The translations under genes and the position numbers were made by a program. The notes under the pieces are model-generated. The model searched no databases, was not told where the DNA came from, and worked only from the letters and a program-made list of their open reading frames with translations. Shown one piece after another: positions 26,898 through 36,431 of a DNA stretch of 53,342 nucleotides. This stretch comes from Halomonas sp. KAO (GTDB lineage Bacteria; Pseudomonadota; Gammaproteobacteria; Pseudomonadales; Halomonadaceae): positions 1 to 53,342 of the forward strand of contig NZ_JADNRL010000007.1 in NCBI RefSeq assembly GCF_015595025.1, in the 5' to 3' direction. The first letter of the stretch is position 1. Each line of letters starts with the position of its first letter.

Positions 26898-27401
26898 ATG
26901 AACACCATTGCCAGGGCCATCGATGCCCTCAACGAGGGGTTCGGACGCCTGATCGCCCCACTCCTTGCCGTGATCACGCTGATCGTGATCTATGATATTG
27001 CCGCACGCTTCTTTATCGGCCGCCCCAGCGACTGGGCCTTCGATGTCACCAAGATGCTGTTCGGCGCCCATTTCATGCTGATGGCCGCCTACGGCCTGCG
27101 CCATCACGCCCACGTCGAGGTCGACGTGCTCAAGCGTCTGCTCACCCGCCGCAAGCAGGCCGCCCTCGAACTGCTCGGCTACCTGCTCTTCTTCGTGCCC
27201 TTCATCTGGATGCTGCTTACCTTCGGCTGGGCCTTCTTCGAGCGCTCCTTCAGCCGCGGAGAAACCACCTACGGCATGATGTCCATCCCGGTCTACCCGG
27301 TGAAGGGGGTGATCGTCGTGGCCGCCCTGCTCCTGCTGCTGCAGGCCATCGCCATCGTGATCCGCGCCTGCGGTGAACTGCGCAAGGAGGGTGCCGCATG
27401 A
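26898..27401 (+). CDS. dctQ: TRAP transporter small permease DctQ
   Basis: A 167-residue protein with four predicted helices, length and layout typical of DctQ. FDVTKMLFGAHFMLMAAYGLRHHAHVEVDVL is the signature region of the family, and the C-terminal pair of helices follows after FSRGETTYGMMSIPVYPVKGV. DctQ supports the larger DctM subunit. Its stop overlaps the start of dctM (ATGA at 27398-27401). Confidence 0.9.
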   Translation: MNTIARAIDALNEGFGRLIAPLLAVITLIVIYDIAARFFIGRPSDWAFDVTKMLFGAHFMLMAAYGLRHHAHVEVDVLKRLLTRRKQAALELLGYLLFFVPFIWMLLTFGWAFFERSFSRGETTYGMMSIPVYPVKGVIVVAALLLLLQAIAIVIRACGELRKEGAA

Positions 27402-28726
27402 GCCCCGAGATGCTCACTCTCTTCATGTTCAGCGGCCTGCTGATCGGGCTGTTCATGGGCCACCCGCTGGCCTTCGTGCTCGGCGGCGTCGCCGTGCTCG
27501 GCGCCTGGCTCGGTCCCGGCGCCAATACGCTGGGCATCCTGATCAACAACATCTATGGCAACTCCATGGACAACTATGTCCTGGTCGCCATTCCCCTGTT
27601 CGTGCTGATGGCGCGTTTCCTGAACGACTCCGGCGTCACCGAGAAGATGTTCGACACCATGCGCCTGCTGCTCGCCAACCTGCGTGGCGGCCTGGCCCTG
27701 ACCGTGGTCATCGTCTCGGTACTGCTGGCCGCCACCACTGGCATCGTCGGCGCCTCCATCGCGGTGATGGGCATGATCGCCCTGGTCCCGATGCTCAAGT
27801 ACTCCTACAACAAGGAGCTTAGCGCCGGCGTCATCATGGCCAGCGGCTGCCTGGGCATCCTGATTCCCCCCAGCATCATGCTGATCCTGATGGCCAGCTA
27901 CTCGCCGGTCTCGGTGGGTGCGCTGTTCGCCGGTGCCCTGGTACCGGGGGTGATGCTCGGCACCATGTATGCGCTCTATGTGCTGGTGATCTGTTTCGTC
28001 AAGCCGCACTACGGGCCAGCCGTTCCCGCCGAGGAGCGCGCCGAGACCTCGACCGGCCAGCTGCTGATCATGCTCGGCAAGTATGTGCTGCCGCCCATGT
28101 CGCTGATTCTCGGCGTGCTGGGCTCGCTGTTCCTGGGGATCGCCACGGCCACCGAGGCCTCGGCCATCGGCGTGGCCATCGCCTTTCTGCTGTTCCTGAT
28201 CTTCGGTGATCGCAAGGCATCGACCTGCTATCGCACCCTGATCGAGGCCAGCAAGACCACCACCATGGTGATGCTGGTGGTGGTGGGGGCGACCGCCTTC
28301 ACCGGGGTGTTCTCCATCGGTGGCGGCATGGACGTCATCCATAACGTGGTGACGGCGATGCCCGGCGGCACCATCGGGGCCCTGATCCTGATGCTGTTCC
28401 TGGTGTTCCTGCTGGGCATGTTCCTGGACTGGACCGGCATCGTGCTGCTCAGCTTCCCGATCATGCTGCCCATCGTCGACAGCATGGGCGTCGATATGCT
28501 GTGGTTCGTGGTGATGGTGGCCGTGGTGCTGCAGACCTCCTTCCTGACCCCGCCGTTCGGCTATGCACTCTTCTATCTGAAGGGGGTGGCGCCGCCCGGG
28601 GTGGAGATCGTCGATCTCTACAAGGCGGTCATTCCCTTCGTGGCCCTGATCGTGCTGGCCTGTGTGCTGATGGCCTTCTTCCCGGCCCTTATCACCGGTC
28701 TGCCATCGATGCTGCTCGGCTACTGA
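27398..28726 (+). CDS. dctM: TRAP transporter large permease DctM
   Basis: A 442-residue protein with about twelve helices and two hairpin loops, the sodium-coupled transport subunit. Signatures are LFVLMARFLNDSGVTEKMFDTMR, GIVGASIAVMGMIALVPML, SGCLGILIPPSIMLIL in the first half and GMFLDWTGIVLLSFPIMLP plus FLTPPFGYALFYLKGVAP in the second, matching the ion transporter superfamily repeat. Complete with dctPQ, so the operon is likely functional. The substrate is probably a carboxylate, by family only. Confidence 0.92.
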   Translation: MSPEMLTLFMFSGLLIGLFMGHPLAFVLGGVAVLGAWLGPGANTLGILINNIYGNSMDNYVLVAIPLFVLMARFLNDSGVTEKMFDTMRLLLANLRGGLALTVVIVSVLLAATTGIVGASIAVMGMIALVPMLKYSYNKELSAGVIMASGCLGILIPPSIMLILMASYSPVSVGALFAGALVPGVMLGTMYALYVLVICFVKPHYGPAVPAEERAETSTGQLLIMLGKYVLPPMSLILGVLGSLFLGIATATEASAIGVAIAFLLFLIFGDRKASTCYRTLIEASKTTTMVMLVVVGATAFTGVFSIGGGMDVIHNVVTAMPGGTIGALILMLFLVFLLGMFLDWTGIVLLSFPIMLPIVDSMGVDMLWFVVMVAVVLQTSFLTPPFGYALFYLKGVAPPGVEIVDLYKAVIPFVALIVLACVLMAFFPALITGLPSMLLGY

Positions 28727-28740
28727 CCCGTGAAAGCGTA

Positions 28741-28774
28741 ACGACGCCCGCCGTCAGCCGACGGCGGGCGTCGT
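28741..28774 (+). terminator. Terminator after dctM
   Basis: Perfect 15-bp stem (acgacgcccgccgtc / gacggcgggcgtcgt) with a 4-nt loop, followed by cgtttg; 14 bp after the dctM stop. Confidence 0.8.
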
Positions 28775-28883
28775 CGTTTGACGGTGGTCAACCGATGCTG
28801 GCTGCAGCAGACAAGCGCAACTGATACTATTTGCCGGCGTCAATGTCTCGCATTTACCATCTTGCGCCCGCAAGGAGCCTCCC

Positions 28884-30569
28884 TTGTCTCGACCTGCCAG
28901 CGGCGACCTGCCCACTCTCTCACGCCGACTGATCCCCTCATTCACTCCATGGACCGCCCTGCTGCTCGGGGTCGCGCTGGTCGTGGCTCTGCCGGTGCTG
29001 GCGGTACTGGCGCATATCCTGGTGCCCACCGGTGGCGTCTGGCAGCACCTGGCCAGCACGGTGCTGCCCCGCTACCTGGCCAACACCCTGTTCCTGGTCA
29101 TCACGGTGGGCATCGGCACCCTGGTGATCGGTACCGGTACCGCCTGGCTGGTGGTGATGTGTCGCTTCCCGGGGCGACGACTGTTCGAGTGGGCGCTGCT
29201 GCTGCCGCTGGCCGTGCCGACCTATGTGATCGCCTACGCCTATACCGACTTCCTGCAGTTCTCGGGCCCCCTCCAGGGGTGGCTGCGCGACCTGTTCGGG
29301 TGGGGCTTCGGGGACTACTGGTTCCCCGAGGTGCGCTCGCTGGGCGGGGCGGCAACGCTGATCAGCCTGGTGCTCTACCCCTACGTTTACATGCTCGCAC
29401 GCGCCTCCTTCATGGAGCAGTCGGTGTGCATGCTGGATGTGGGTCGCACCTTGGGCCGCGGCCCCTGGCAGCTGTTCTGGAGCGTGGCGATTCCTCTCTC
29501 GCGCCCGGCACTGGTGGGCGGCGTATCACTGGCCCTGATGGAAACGCTGAACGAGTTCGGCGCGGTACAGTACTTCGGCGTGGACACCTTCACCACCGGC
29601 ATCTACCGCACCTGGTTTGGCCTCGGCGAGCAGGCCGCCGCCGCCCAGCTCGCCGCCTGCCTGCTGACCTTCGTGATCGCTCTGGTGCTGCTGGAGCGCT
29701 GGTCGCGGGGCAAGCGGCGCTACTTCCACACCTCCAGCCGCTATCAACAGCTGCCGGAGTTCCACCTCGGCGGCTGGGCCTCGGCAGGCGCCTTCCTGGC
29801 CTGCCTGCTGCCGATCCTGGGCGGCTTCCTGATCCCCAGCGGCATCCTCGCCGAGCTGGCTATCCAGCAGGGTGACTCGCTCTTCGGCAAGAGCTTTATC
29901 GGCTATGCCCGCAACAGTCTGCTGCTGGCCTCGATCGCTGCGCTGGTGGCGGTCACCCTGGCGGTAGTGCTCAGCTACGGGGTGCGCCTCAACAATACTC
30001 GACTGACCCGAACCGCCACGCGTATCTCGGCCATGGGCTATGCGATCCCGGGGTCGGTGGTCGCGGTAGGCATCCTGATCCCCTTCGCCTGGCTGGACAA
30101 CACCCTCAATACCTGGCTGCTGTCGCGCGGTGGCGAGGTGATCGGACTGATCTTCAGCGGTTCGGCGTTTATCCTGATCTACGCCTACGTGGTGCGCTTC
30201 CTGGCGGTTTCGTTCAACGCCGTGGAAGCCAGCCTGGGCAAGGTGACGCCGAGCATGGATGCCGCCTCTCGCACCCTGGGCCAGACCGCCACCGGCACAC
30301 TGAAGCGGGTGCACACCCCGATCATGCGCGGCAGCCTGCTGGCGGCCTGCATCCTGGTCTTCGTGGATGTGATGAAGGAGCTACCGGCGACCATCATCCT
30401 GCGCCCCTTCAACTTCGATACCCTGGCGGTACGCGCTCACAACCTGGCGGCAGACGAGCGTCTCGCCGAGGCCTCGACGGCCTCACTGGCCATCGTGGTG
30501 GTAGGCATAGTCCCGGTGATCCTGCTCAGCCTCGCCATGCGCCGCTCGCGCCCCGGCGGCGGAAAGTGA
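28884..30569 (+). CDS. fbpB: Iron(III) ABC transporter permease FbpB
   Basis: A 561-residue fused double permease with about twelve helices in two halves, as in FbpB/SfuB/AfuB. Each half has an EAA-type loop: DVGRTLGRGPWQLFWSVAIPLSRPA and DAASRTLGQTATGTLKRVHTPIMRG. VPTYVIAYAYTDFLQFSGPLQ is characteristic of ferric-iron permeases. The start is TTG 28884 with aaggag 8 nt upstream. Its last 87 bp overlap the convergent fbpC gene. The binding protein (fbpA) lies about 1.3 kb downstream, also on the plus strand. Confidence 0.9.
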   Translation: MSRPASGDLPTLSRRLIPSFTPWTALLLGVALVVALPVLAVLAHILVPTGGVWQHLASTVLPRYLANTLFLVITVGIGTLVIGTGTAWLVVMCRFPGRRLFEWALLLPLAVPTYVIAYAYTDFLQFSGPLQGWLRDLFGWGFGDYWFPEVRSLGGAATLISLVLYPYVYMLARASFMEQSVCMLDVGRTLGRGPWQLFWSVAIPLSRPALVGGVSLALMETLNEFGAVQYFGVDTFTTGIYRTWFGLGEQAAAAQLAACLLTFVIALVLLERWSRGKRRYFHTSSRYQQLPEFHLGGWASAGAFLACLLPILGGFLIPSGILAELAIQQGDSLFGKSFIGYARNSLLLASIAALVAVTLAVVLSYGVRLNNTRLTRTATRISAMGYAIPGSVVAVGILIPFAWLDNTLNTWLLSRGGEVIGLIFSGSAFILIYAYVVRFLAVSFNAVEASLGKVTPSMDAASRTLGQTATGTLKRVHTPIMRGSLLAACILVFVDVMKELPATIILRPFNFDTLAVRAHNLAADERLAEASTASLAIVVVGIVPVILLSLAMRRSRPGGGK

Positions 30570-31670
30570 CGAGGAGCGCAAGGGAAAGACAAATACCTGG
30601 GAGGGGTCCAGCCGCAGTGTCACGGGCTGGCCCTCGGCGGGCAGGAAGACCCCTGGCACCCGCGCATGGATATGGGCTTCATCGCCGTCGGAGTCGTGGG
30701 CACAGATATGCAGCAGGCTGCTGCGCCCCAGCAACTTGGCCATGACGATATGGCTGTGGCTGTGCGCTTCGGCCGGCACATCCAGCCTCGCCACCTGCAA
30801 CGCCTCCGGTCGCACCAGCACGCGTACCTCACTGCCCTCGGCCAGCCAGCCGGCATCCACGATGCCCACCGGTGTCAGCACCTTGCCGTCGCGAACCACC
30901 CCGGAGAGTTCGTTCACCTCACCGAAGAAGGTCACCACGAAGGGGTCGCTGGGGTTGCAGTAGAGCTCGCGTGGCGTACCGACCTGAACGATATGGCCAT
31001 CACGCATCAGGGCGATGCGGTCGGCCATGAACATCGCCTCTTCCGGGTCGTGAGTCACCAGCAGGGTGGCGGCCCCGACCTCCTTGAGCACGTGCAGGGT
31101 GTCATCGCGAATCTGGTCACGCAGCCGCGCATCGAGGCTGGAGAAGGGCTCGTCGAGCAGCATCAGGTGCGGCTCCGGCGCCAGCGCACGAGCCAGTGCC
31201 ACGCGCTGCTGCTGGCCCCCGGAGAGCATGTGGGGATAGCCCTCGGCCCGGGCGCCCATCCCCAGCTGCTCGAGCAGCCTCAGGGCACGCCGACGGCGCT
31301 CGCCTGCCGACAGATGCTTGAGCCCGAAGGTCACGTTTTCCAGCACGGAAAGGTGGGGAAAGAGCGCGGAGTCCTGAAAGGCCAGGCCGACGCTGCGCTT
31401 CTCGGGGGGGAGGTGACGCCCGCCAGGGCGGGCTACCTCATCGCCCTCCAGGACCACGCGACCGTGCTGTAGCTTCTCGAGGCCCGCGGCGATACGCAGC
31501 AGGGTGGTCTTGCCACAGCCCGAAGGGCCCAGCAGGCAGACCACCTCACCCGGCCGTATGTCCAGATCGATGCCCTTCACCACCTCGTGCTTGCCGAAGG
31601 CGTGGTGAATGCCCTGCATGGAGAGTACCGGAGCGGAAATGGCGTGCGACTGTTGCAGATTCAGGTTCAT
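30483..31670 (-). CDS. fbpC: Iron(III) ABC transporter ATP-binding protein FbpC
   Basis: A 395-residue ATPase of the ferric/POPT class. Walker A is GPSGCGKTT (about residue 45), the signature [15 protein letters not shown], Walker B LMLLDEPFSSLD and the H-loop TLLVTHDPEEAMFMAD; a C-terminal regulatory TOBE-like domain follows with GSEVRVLVRPEALQVARLD. ATG 31670 (MNLNLQQSHAISAPVLSMQG) is preferred to the open frame reaching 31772. The final ~29 residues (AGARAAHGEAEQ...) lie opposite fbpB coding sequence and have no domain character, so the ancestral stop may have been lost. Confidence 0.88.
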   Translation of the reverse strand: MNLNLQQSHAISAPVLSMQGIHHAFGKHEVVKGIDLDIRPGEVVCLLGPSGCGKTTLLRIAAGLEKLQHGRVVLEGDEVARPGGRHLPPEKRSVGLAFQDSALFPHLSVLENVTFGLKHLSAGERRRRALRLLEQLGMGARAEGYPHMLSGGQQQRVALARALAPEPHLMLLDEPFSSLDARLRDQIRDDTLHVLKEVGAATLLVTHDPEEAMFMADRIALMRDGHIVQVGTPRELYCNPSDPFVVTFFGEVNELSGVVRDGKVLTPVGIVDAGWLAEGSEVRVLVRPEALQVARLDVPAEAHSHSHIVMAKLLGRSSLLHICAHDSDGDEAHIHARVPGVFLPAEGQPVTLRLDPSQVFVFPLRSSSLSAAGARAAHGEAEQDHRDYAYHHDGQ

Positions 31671-31728
31671 TGGGGCCCTCGACGTCGTGTCGGTGGAGGT
31701 CTCCCCATCATAACCGATCACGAGCGCT

Positions 31729-31858
31729 AATGCGTTTGAAAGCGACTCGCATTCAACATTTCTCTGCTTCAACGCAAGGAATCGCCGCCCTCCCCCTTGA
31801 CGCCACCGATGTACGGGGCTTCAATAAGCGGGCCATTAATGCAACGTATTATCATTCC
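31729..31858. promoter_or_regulatory. Fur-box-like sites between fbpC and fbpA
   Basis: Two stretches resemble Fur operators. One is gaaagcgactcgcattcaac (31738-31757), similar to the GATTCTCATT half-site; a dyad aatgcg/cgcatt frames it. The other is cgtattatcattcc (31845-31858), with TATTATCATT overlapping a possible -10 box TATTAT (31847-31852). A -35-like TTGACG is at 31797-31802. Both face iron transporter genes on either side. A 13-base direct repeat gctctgccagaaa lies nearby at 31868 and 31888. Confidence 0.5.
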
Positions 31859-31911
31859 ACTATCGCTGCTCTGCCAGAAACCTAGCGGCTCTGCCAGAAA
31901 ACCAAGAGGTC

Positions 31912-32943
31912 ATGATGATCAAGAACGCTCGTCTCGCCGCCCCCATCGCCGTCGCGCTGGCCGGCTCCGCCTTCGCTACCGCCGTCTCTGCCGACGAGCT
32001 GAACATCTACTCGGCACGCCACTACGACTCCGACGAGGCGCTCTACGAGGCCTTCACCGAGGAGACCGGCATCGAAGTGAACCTGCTGGAGGGCGATTCG
32101 GATCAGCTGATCGAGCGCATCACCCGCGAGGGCGTGGCCAGCCCCGCCGACGTGATGATCACCGTGGACGCCGGCCGCCTGTGGCGCGCCGAGCAGGAGG
32201 ATATCTTCCAGAGCGTCGACTCCGAGATGCTGAACGAGCGCCTGCCGGAGGCCATGCGTCACCCCGAGGGGCTGTGGTTCGGCTTCAGTCAGCGCGCCCG
32301 CGCCATCTTCTATGACCGCGAGAACTTCGACCCGAGCCAGATCGGCAGCTACGAGGAGCTCGCCGATCCGAAGTTCGAGGGCCAGGTGTGCATCCGTTCC
32401 TCGAACAATATCTACAACCAGTCGCTGCTCGCCTCACTGGTCGAGCACCATGGCGCCGAGGGCGCCGAGGAGTGGGCCCAGGGCGTGGTGGCCAACATGG
32501 CACGCGACCCCGAGGGTGGCGACACCGACCAGATCAAGGGCGTGGCCAGCGGCGAGTGCTCCCTGGCGGTGGCGAACCACTACTACTATGTGCGCCTGCT
32601 GCACTCCGACGACGAGGCGGATCGTGAGGTCGCCCGCCGTGTCGGCGTGATCTTCCCCAACCAGGATGGCCGCGGCACCCATGTCAACGTGGGCGGCGCC
32701 GGTGTGGTCGAAGGGGCTCCCAACCGCGAGAACGCCGTGCGCTTCCTCGAGTTCCTGGCCTCCGATACCGCCCAGGAGATCTTCGCCAACGGCAACTACG
32801 AGTTCCCGGTGGTCGAGGGCGTGAAGAAGAACCCGGTGCTCGAGTCCTGGGGCGACTTCAAGAAGGATGGCCTCAACATCAGCAAGCTGGGGGAGAACAA
32901 CCCCGAAGCGATCAAGATCTTCGATCGCGTCGGCTGGCGCTGA
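31912..32943 (+). CDS. fbpA: Iron(III) ABC transporter substrate-binding protein FbpA
   Basis: A 343-residue periplasmic iron-binding protein with signal peptide (MMIKNARLAAPIAVALAGSA, cleavage near VSA). After cleavage it begins DELNIYSARHYDSDEALYEA, typical of the FbpA/FutA family, which binds Fe3+ through tyrosines; the pair in ANHYYYVRLLHS and a nearby Tyr are candidates. DRENFDPSQIGSYEEL and GDTDQIKGVASGECSLAV are also family features. ATG 31912 and 31915 are both possible; aagaggtc precedes them. Fur-like sites lie upstream. Confidence 0.92.
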   Translation: MMIKNARLAAPIAVALAGSAFATAVSADELNIYSARHYDSDEALYEAFTEETGIEVNLLEGDSDQLIERITREGVASPADVMITVDAGRLWRAEQEDIFQSVDSEMLNERLPEAMRHPEGLWFGFSQRARAIFYDRENFDPSQIGSYEELADPKFEGQVCIRSSNNIYNQSLLASLVEHHGAEGAEEWAQGVVANMARDPEGGDTDQIKGVASGECSLAVANHYYYVRLLHSDDEADREVARRVGVIFPNQDGRGTHVNVGGAGVVEGAPNRENAVRFLEFLASDTAQEIFANGNYEFPVVEGVKKNPVLESWGDFKKDGLNISKLGENNPEAIKIFDRVGWR

Positions 32944-33027
32944 TCCAGCGCTCGGAGCTGATCCGGTGGTAGGACCTTCTCAACGACCTACCTCCGGGCT
33001 CCTCGCTGACACACCGAGTTAAACGGC

Positions 33028-33059
33028 AAGGCCCGCGGCATCCGCCGCGGGCCTTGCTG
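33028..33059. terminator. Bidirectional terminator between fbpA and polA
   Basis: Perfect 14-bp stem (gcaaggcccgcggc / gccgcgggccttgc) with a 4-nt loop, between the convergent ends of fbpA (32943) and polA (33078). Confidence 0.85.
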
Positions 33060-33077
33060 CTTGGGTGGGGAGTCGCG

Positions 33078-35840
33078 TCAGTGCGCCTCGTCCCAGTTCG
33101 CGCCACTCCCGGCCTCTACGATCAACGGCACGTCGAGCTCGGCGGCGGCCTGCATGCGTGCCTTCACCTGCTCGCTGAACTCCTCTACCCGCGCCTCGGC
33201 CACCTCGAACACCAGTTCGTCATGGACCTGCATCACCATCCAGGCATCCATCTCCCCCTCCTGCAGCCAGGCGGCCACCTCGATCATGGCACGCTTGATG
33301 ATATCCGCGGCCGTGCCCTGCATGGGAGCATTGATGGCGGTACGCTCGGCGCCCTGACGGCGGGCACGATTCTGGGAACGGATCTCGGGCAGATGGAGGC
33401 GCCGACCGAACACCGTCTCGACGAAGCCATCCTCGGCGGCCTGGGCGCGGATGCGCTCCATATAGTTTGCCACCCCGGGGTAGCGGTCGAAGTAGCGGTC
33501 GATATAGACCTTCGCCTGGCTCTGTTCGGTATGCAGCTGCCGCGACAGCCCCCAGGCGCTCATGCCGTAGATCAGCCCGAAGTTGATCGCCTTGGCGCTG
33601 CGCCGCTGGTCTGCCGTCACCTTGTCGAGGGCCACGCCGAACACCTCGGCGGCGGTGGCGGCATGGATGTCACGCCCCTCGGCAAAGGCCGCCAGCAGTC
33701 CCTTGTCCCCCGAGAGGTGGGCCATGATGCGCAGCTCGATCTGGGAGTAGTCGGCGGCGACGATGCGATAGCCGGGCCGGGCGATAAAGGCCTGGCGGAT
33801 CTTGCGCCCCTCCTCGTTCCGGATCGGGATGTTCTGCAGGTTGGGGTCGCTCGAGGAGAGTCGCCCGGTGGCGGTGACCGCCTGGTGATAGCTGGTATGC
33901 AGCCGCCCGGTGGTCTTGTTGACCAGGCGCGGCAGCTTGTCGGTGTAGGTGGACTTCAGCTTGGCCAGGCCGCGGTGCTCCATGATCACCTTGGGCAACG
34001 GATAGTCCAGGGCCAGCTCCTCGAGCACCGCCTCGGCGGTGGACGGCGCCCCCTTGGGGGTCTTCTTGAGCACCGGGATCTTCTGCTCCTCGAAGAGGAT
34101 CTGGCCCAGCTGCTTGGGAGAGCCGAGGTTGAACTCGCGGCCGGCCAGCTCATGGGCACGGGCCTCCAGCTCGTTGATTCTCGCCTCGAGCTCCCGGCTC
34201 TGAGCGTGCAGGCGCTGCGGATCCAGGGCCACGCCGGTCAGCTCCATCTGCGACAGCACCGGGATCAGCGGCAGCTCGACCGTCTCGAGCACCTGGCGCA
34301 GACGCCCCTGCTGCTCGAGCCGTGGGCGCAGCTCGTGGTGCAGGCGCAGGGTGATATCGACATCCTCACAGGCATAGGGCGCCGCCTGCTCCAGGGCGAC
34401 CTGGTTGAAGGTGAGCTGCTTGGCCCCCTTGCCGGCGATCTCCTCGAAGGGGGTGGTCTTCTCGCCCAGGTACTTGAGCGCCAGGGAGTCCATGTCATGA
34501 CGGGTGGCGGTGGAGTCGAGCACATAGGACTCGAGCATGGTGTCCTCGAGCGGTCCGGCCACCCGAATGCCATAACCGGCCAGCACCGAGATATCGTACT
34601 TGAGGTTCTGCCCGATCTTGGTTCTGCCGTCATCCTCCAGCAGCGGCTTGAGGGCGGCGAGCACGGCGTCACGATCGAGCTGCCCGGGGGCGTCGAGGTA
34701 GTCGTGGGCCAGGGGAATATAGGCGGCCTCCCCCGCCTCCAGCGCCAGCCCGATGCCGACGATCTGTGCCTCCATGTAGTTCAGGCTGGTGGTCTCCAGG
34801 TCGAAGCAGAAGGCCTCGGCGCTCTGCAGCCGCTCGAGCCAGGCGTCCAGCTCGGCCTGCTCGACAATGACATGATCCTCACGTGGCGCGCCGCCGGCGG
34901 AGCCCTCCTCGGCGACCTCCGGGGTCGTGGTGCCACCGGCGACGTCGTCGACACCCTCGTCCCGGCCCTCCAGCAGCTCGGACAGCCAGGCCTTGAATTC
35001 GAAACGGCGATAGAGCTCGAGCAGCGTCTCGCGGTCCGGGTGCGCGAGCTCCAGATCATCGAGCCCCACCGGCAGTTCGCAGTCGGTCTTGATGGTCGCC
35101 AGCCGATAGGAGAGGAAGGCCTTGTCGCGGTGCTCCTCGAGCTTCTTAGGCAGGGTCTTGGCGCCACGGAAACCAAGCGCCTTGACCGCGTCCAGGTCGG
35201 CATAGATGGCATCGAGCCCGCCCTGCATGCCTTGCAGCAGCCCCAGCGCCGTCTTCTCGCCCACCCCGGGGACACCGGGAATGTTGTCCACCTTGTCCCC
35301 CATCAGGGCCAGGAAGTCGATGATCAGCTCCGGGGGCAGGCCGAACTTCTCCTTGACGCCTCCGACGTCCAGGGTCTCGTCCTTCATGGTGTTGACCAGG
35401 GTGATATGGGCATTGACCAGCTGGGCCATGTCCTTGTCACCGGTGGAGATCACCGCATCGCGACCCGCCTCGGTGGCCTGGCGGGCCAGGGTGCCGATGA
35501 CATCATCGGCCTCGACCCCCTCGATGCACAGCAGCGGCAGGCCCAATGCCTTCACGCAGTCGTGCAGCGGCTGGACCTGATCGCGCAGTTCATCCGGCAT
35601 CGGCGGCCGCTGGGCCTTGTACTCCTCGAACAGCTCATCGCGAAAGGTCTTGCCCGGGGCATCGAAGACCACCGCCATGGGGCTGTTCGGGTAGTCCTTG
35701 ATCAGCCGCTTGAGCATGTTGAGCACGCCCTTGATCGCCCCGGTGGGCAGGCCTTCTGAGGTGGTCAGCGGCGGCAGGGCGTGGAAGGCGCGGTACAGGT
35801 AGGAGGAACCGTCGACGAGAACGATGGGACTATCGGCCAT
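33078..35840 (-). CDS. polA: DNA polymerase I
   Basis: A 920-residue three-domain enzyme for repair and Okazaki-fragment processing. The 5'-3' nuclease occupies about residues 1-290 ([46 protein letters not shown]). The 3'-5' proofreading domain is intact: FDLETTSL (DxE, about 345), NLKYDISVL and YACEDVDIT. The polymerase domain has [16 protein letters not shown] (motif A), [16 protein letters not shown] (motif B) and [10 protein letters not shown] (motif C). ATG 35840 ([11 protein letters not shown]) fits the family start; the frame upstream to 35882 is unlikely. A slightly acidic linker ([14 protein letters not shown]) joins the first two domains. Confidence 0.95.
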   Translation of the reverse strand: MADSPIVLVDGSSYLYRAFHALPPLTTSEGLPTGAIKGVLNMLKRLIKDYPNSPMAVVFDAPGKTFRDELFEEYKAQRPPMPDELRDQVQPLHDCVKALGLPLLCIEGVEADDVIGTLARQATEAGRDAVISTGDKDMAQLVNAHITLVNTMKDETLDVGGVKEKFGLPPELIIDFLALMGDKVDNIPGVPGVGEKTALGLLQGMQGGLDAIYADLDAVKALGFRGAKTLPKKLEEHRDKAFLSYRLATIKTDCELPVGLDDLELAHPDRETLLELYRRFEFKAWLSELLEGRDEGVDDVAGGTTTPEVAEEGSAGGAPREDHVIVEQAELDAWLERLQSAEAFCFDLETTSLNYMEAQIVGIGLALEAGEAAYIPLAHDYLDAPGQLDRDAVLAALKPLLEDDGRTKIGQNLKYDISVLAGYGIRVAGPLEDTMLESYVLDSTATRHDMDSLALKYLGEKTTPFEEIAGKGAKQLTFNQVALEQAAPYACEDVDITLRLHHELRPRLEQQGRLRQVLETVELPLIPVLSQMELTGVALDPQRLHAQSRELEARINELEARAHELAGREFNLGSPKQLGQILFEEQKIPVLKKTPKGAPSTAEAVLEELALDYPLPKVIMEHRGLAKLKSTYTDKLPRLVNKTTGRLHTSYHQAVTATGRLSSSDPNLQNIPIRNEEGRKIRQAFIARPGYRIVAADYSQIELRIMAHLSGDKGLLAAFAEGRDIHAATAAEVFGVALDKVTADQRRSAKAINFGLIYGMSAWGLSRQLHTEQSQAKVYIDRYFDRYPGVANYMERIRAQAAEDGFVETVFGRRLHLPEIRSQNRARRQGAERTAINAPMQGTAADIIKRAMIEVAAWLQEGEMDAWMVMQVHDELVFEVAEARVEEFSEQVKARMQAAAELDVPLIVEAGSGANWDEAH

Positions 35841-35993
35841 GGAGGCATCCATTGAAGCTGAGCGGAGAGTGATTCTGATCAACCATGATACGCATAGCGC
35901 GGCCGTTTTGCCGCGACCGGTGGGCGCGAAGGCGACGACCCCTTACACTGGGGACACACACCATCTCACCGCCCCGGCGGACTGGAGATCATC

Positions 35994-36287
35994 ATGAACA
36001 CACTTCCCTCGCTTGCCGCCGCGCTGCTGGCCATGGGCCTGTCGCTCGCCGCTGCCGTGCCGGCCCTGGCCCAGCCCAATGACGAACTGGCACCGGACAT
36101 CACCATCCGTCAGGAAGAGGAGCGCATCATCCGCGAGTACCGGGTCAATGGGGAGCTCTACGCCATCGAGATCCGCCCCTCCAGCGGCCCCTCCTACTAT
36201 CTGGTCGACCGCGACGGCGACGGCAACTTCGAACGCCAGCAGGGCGATCGCATCGCCGTGCCCGAATGGGTGCTGCAGACCTTCTGA
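35994..36287 (+). CDS. DUF2782 exported protein
   Basis: A 97-residue protein with signal peptide ending ALA and a DUF2782 domain: DELAPDITIRQEEERIIREYRV, then YAIEIRPSSGPSYYLVDRDGDGNF and a closing VPEWVLQTF. The family sits between polA and thrB in many gammaproteobacteria and its function is unknown; the DRDGDGNFE segment resembles a calcium loop but is not proof of binding. ggagatcatc precedes ATG 35994. Divergent from polA. Confidence 0.85.
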   Translation: MNTLPSLAAALLAMGLSLAAAVPALAQPNDELAPDITIRQEEERIIREYRVNGELYAIEIRPSSGPSYYLVDRDGDGNFERQQGDRIAVPEWVLQTF

Positions 36288-36431
36288 ATGATGAAAGCCG
36301 CTATCGCCGGCAAAGCGAGAGGCGCCGGGGACAAGCCTCGGGCGGTTCAATCTCCTGACGGCCATGCGAGGCGTGCATCACACTCGCAAGTCGCTACAAT
36401 AGGCGGCTTGGCATACCCGGGTAAGAGACAC

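Noticed and set aside
33054..35759. Very long open frame antisense to polA
   Set aside because: A GC-rich shadow of polA coding; its translation is low-complexity Leu/Gly/His with no domain, while polA has all three domains and catalytic motifs.
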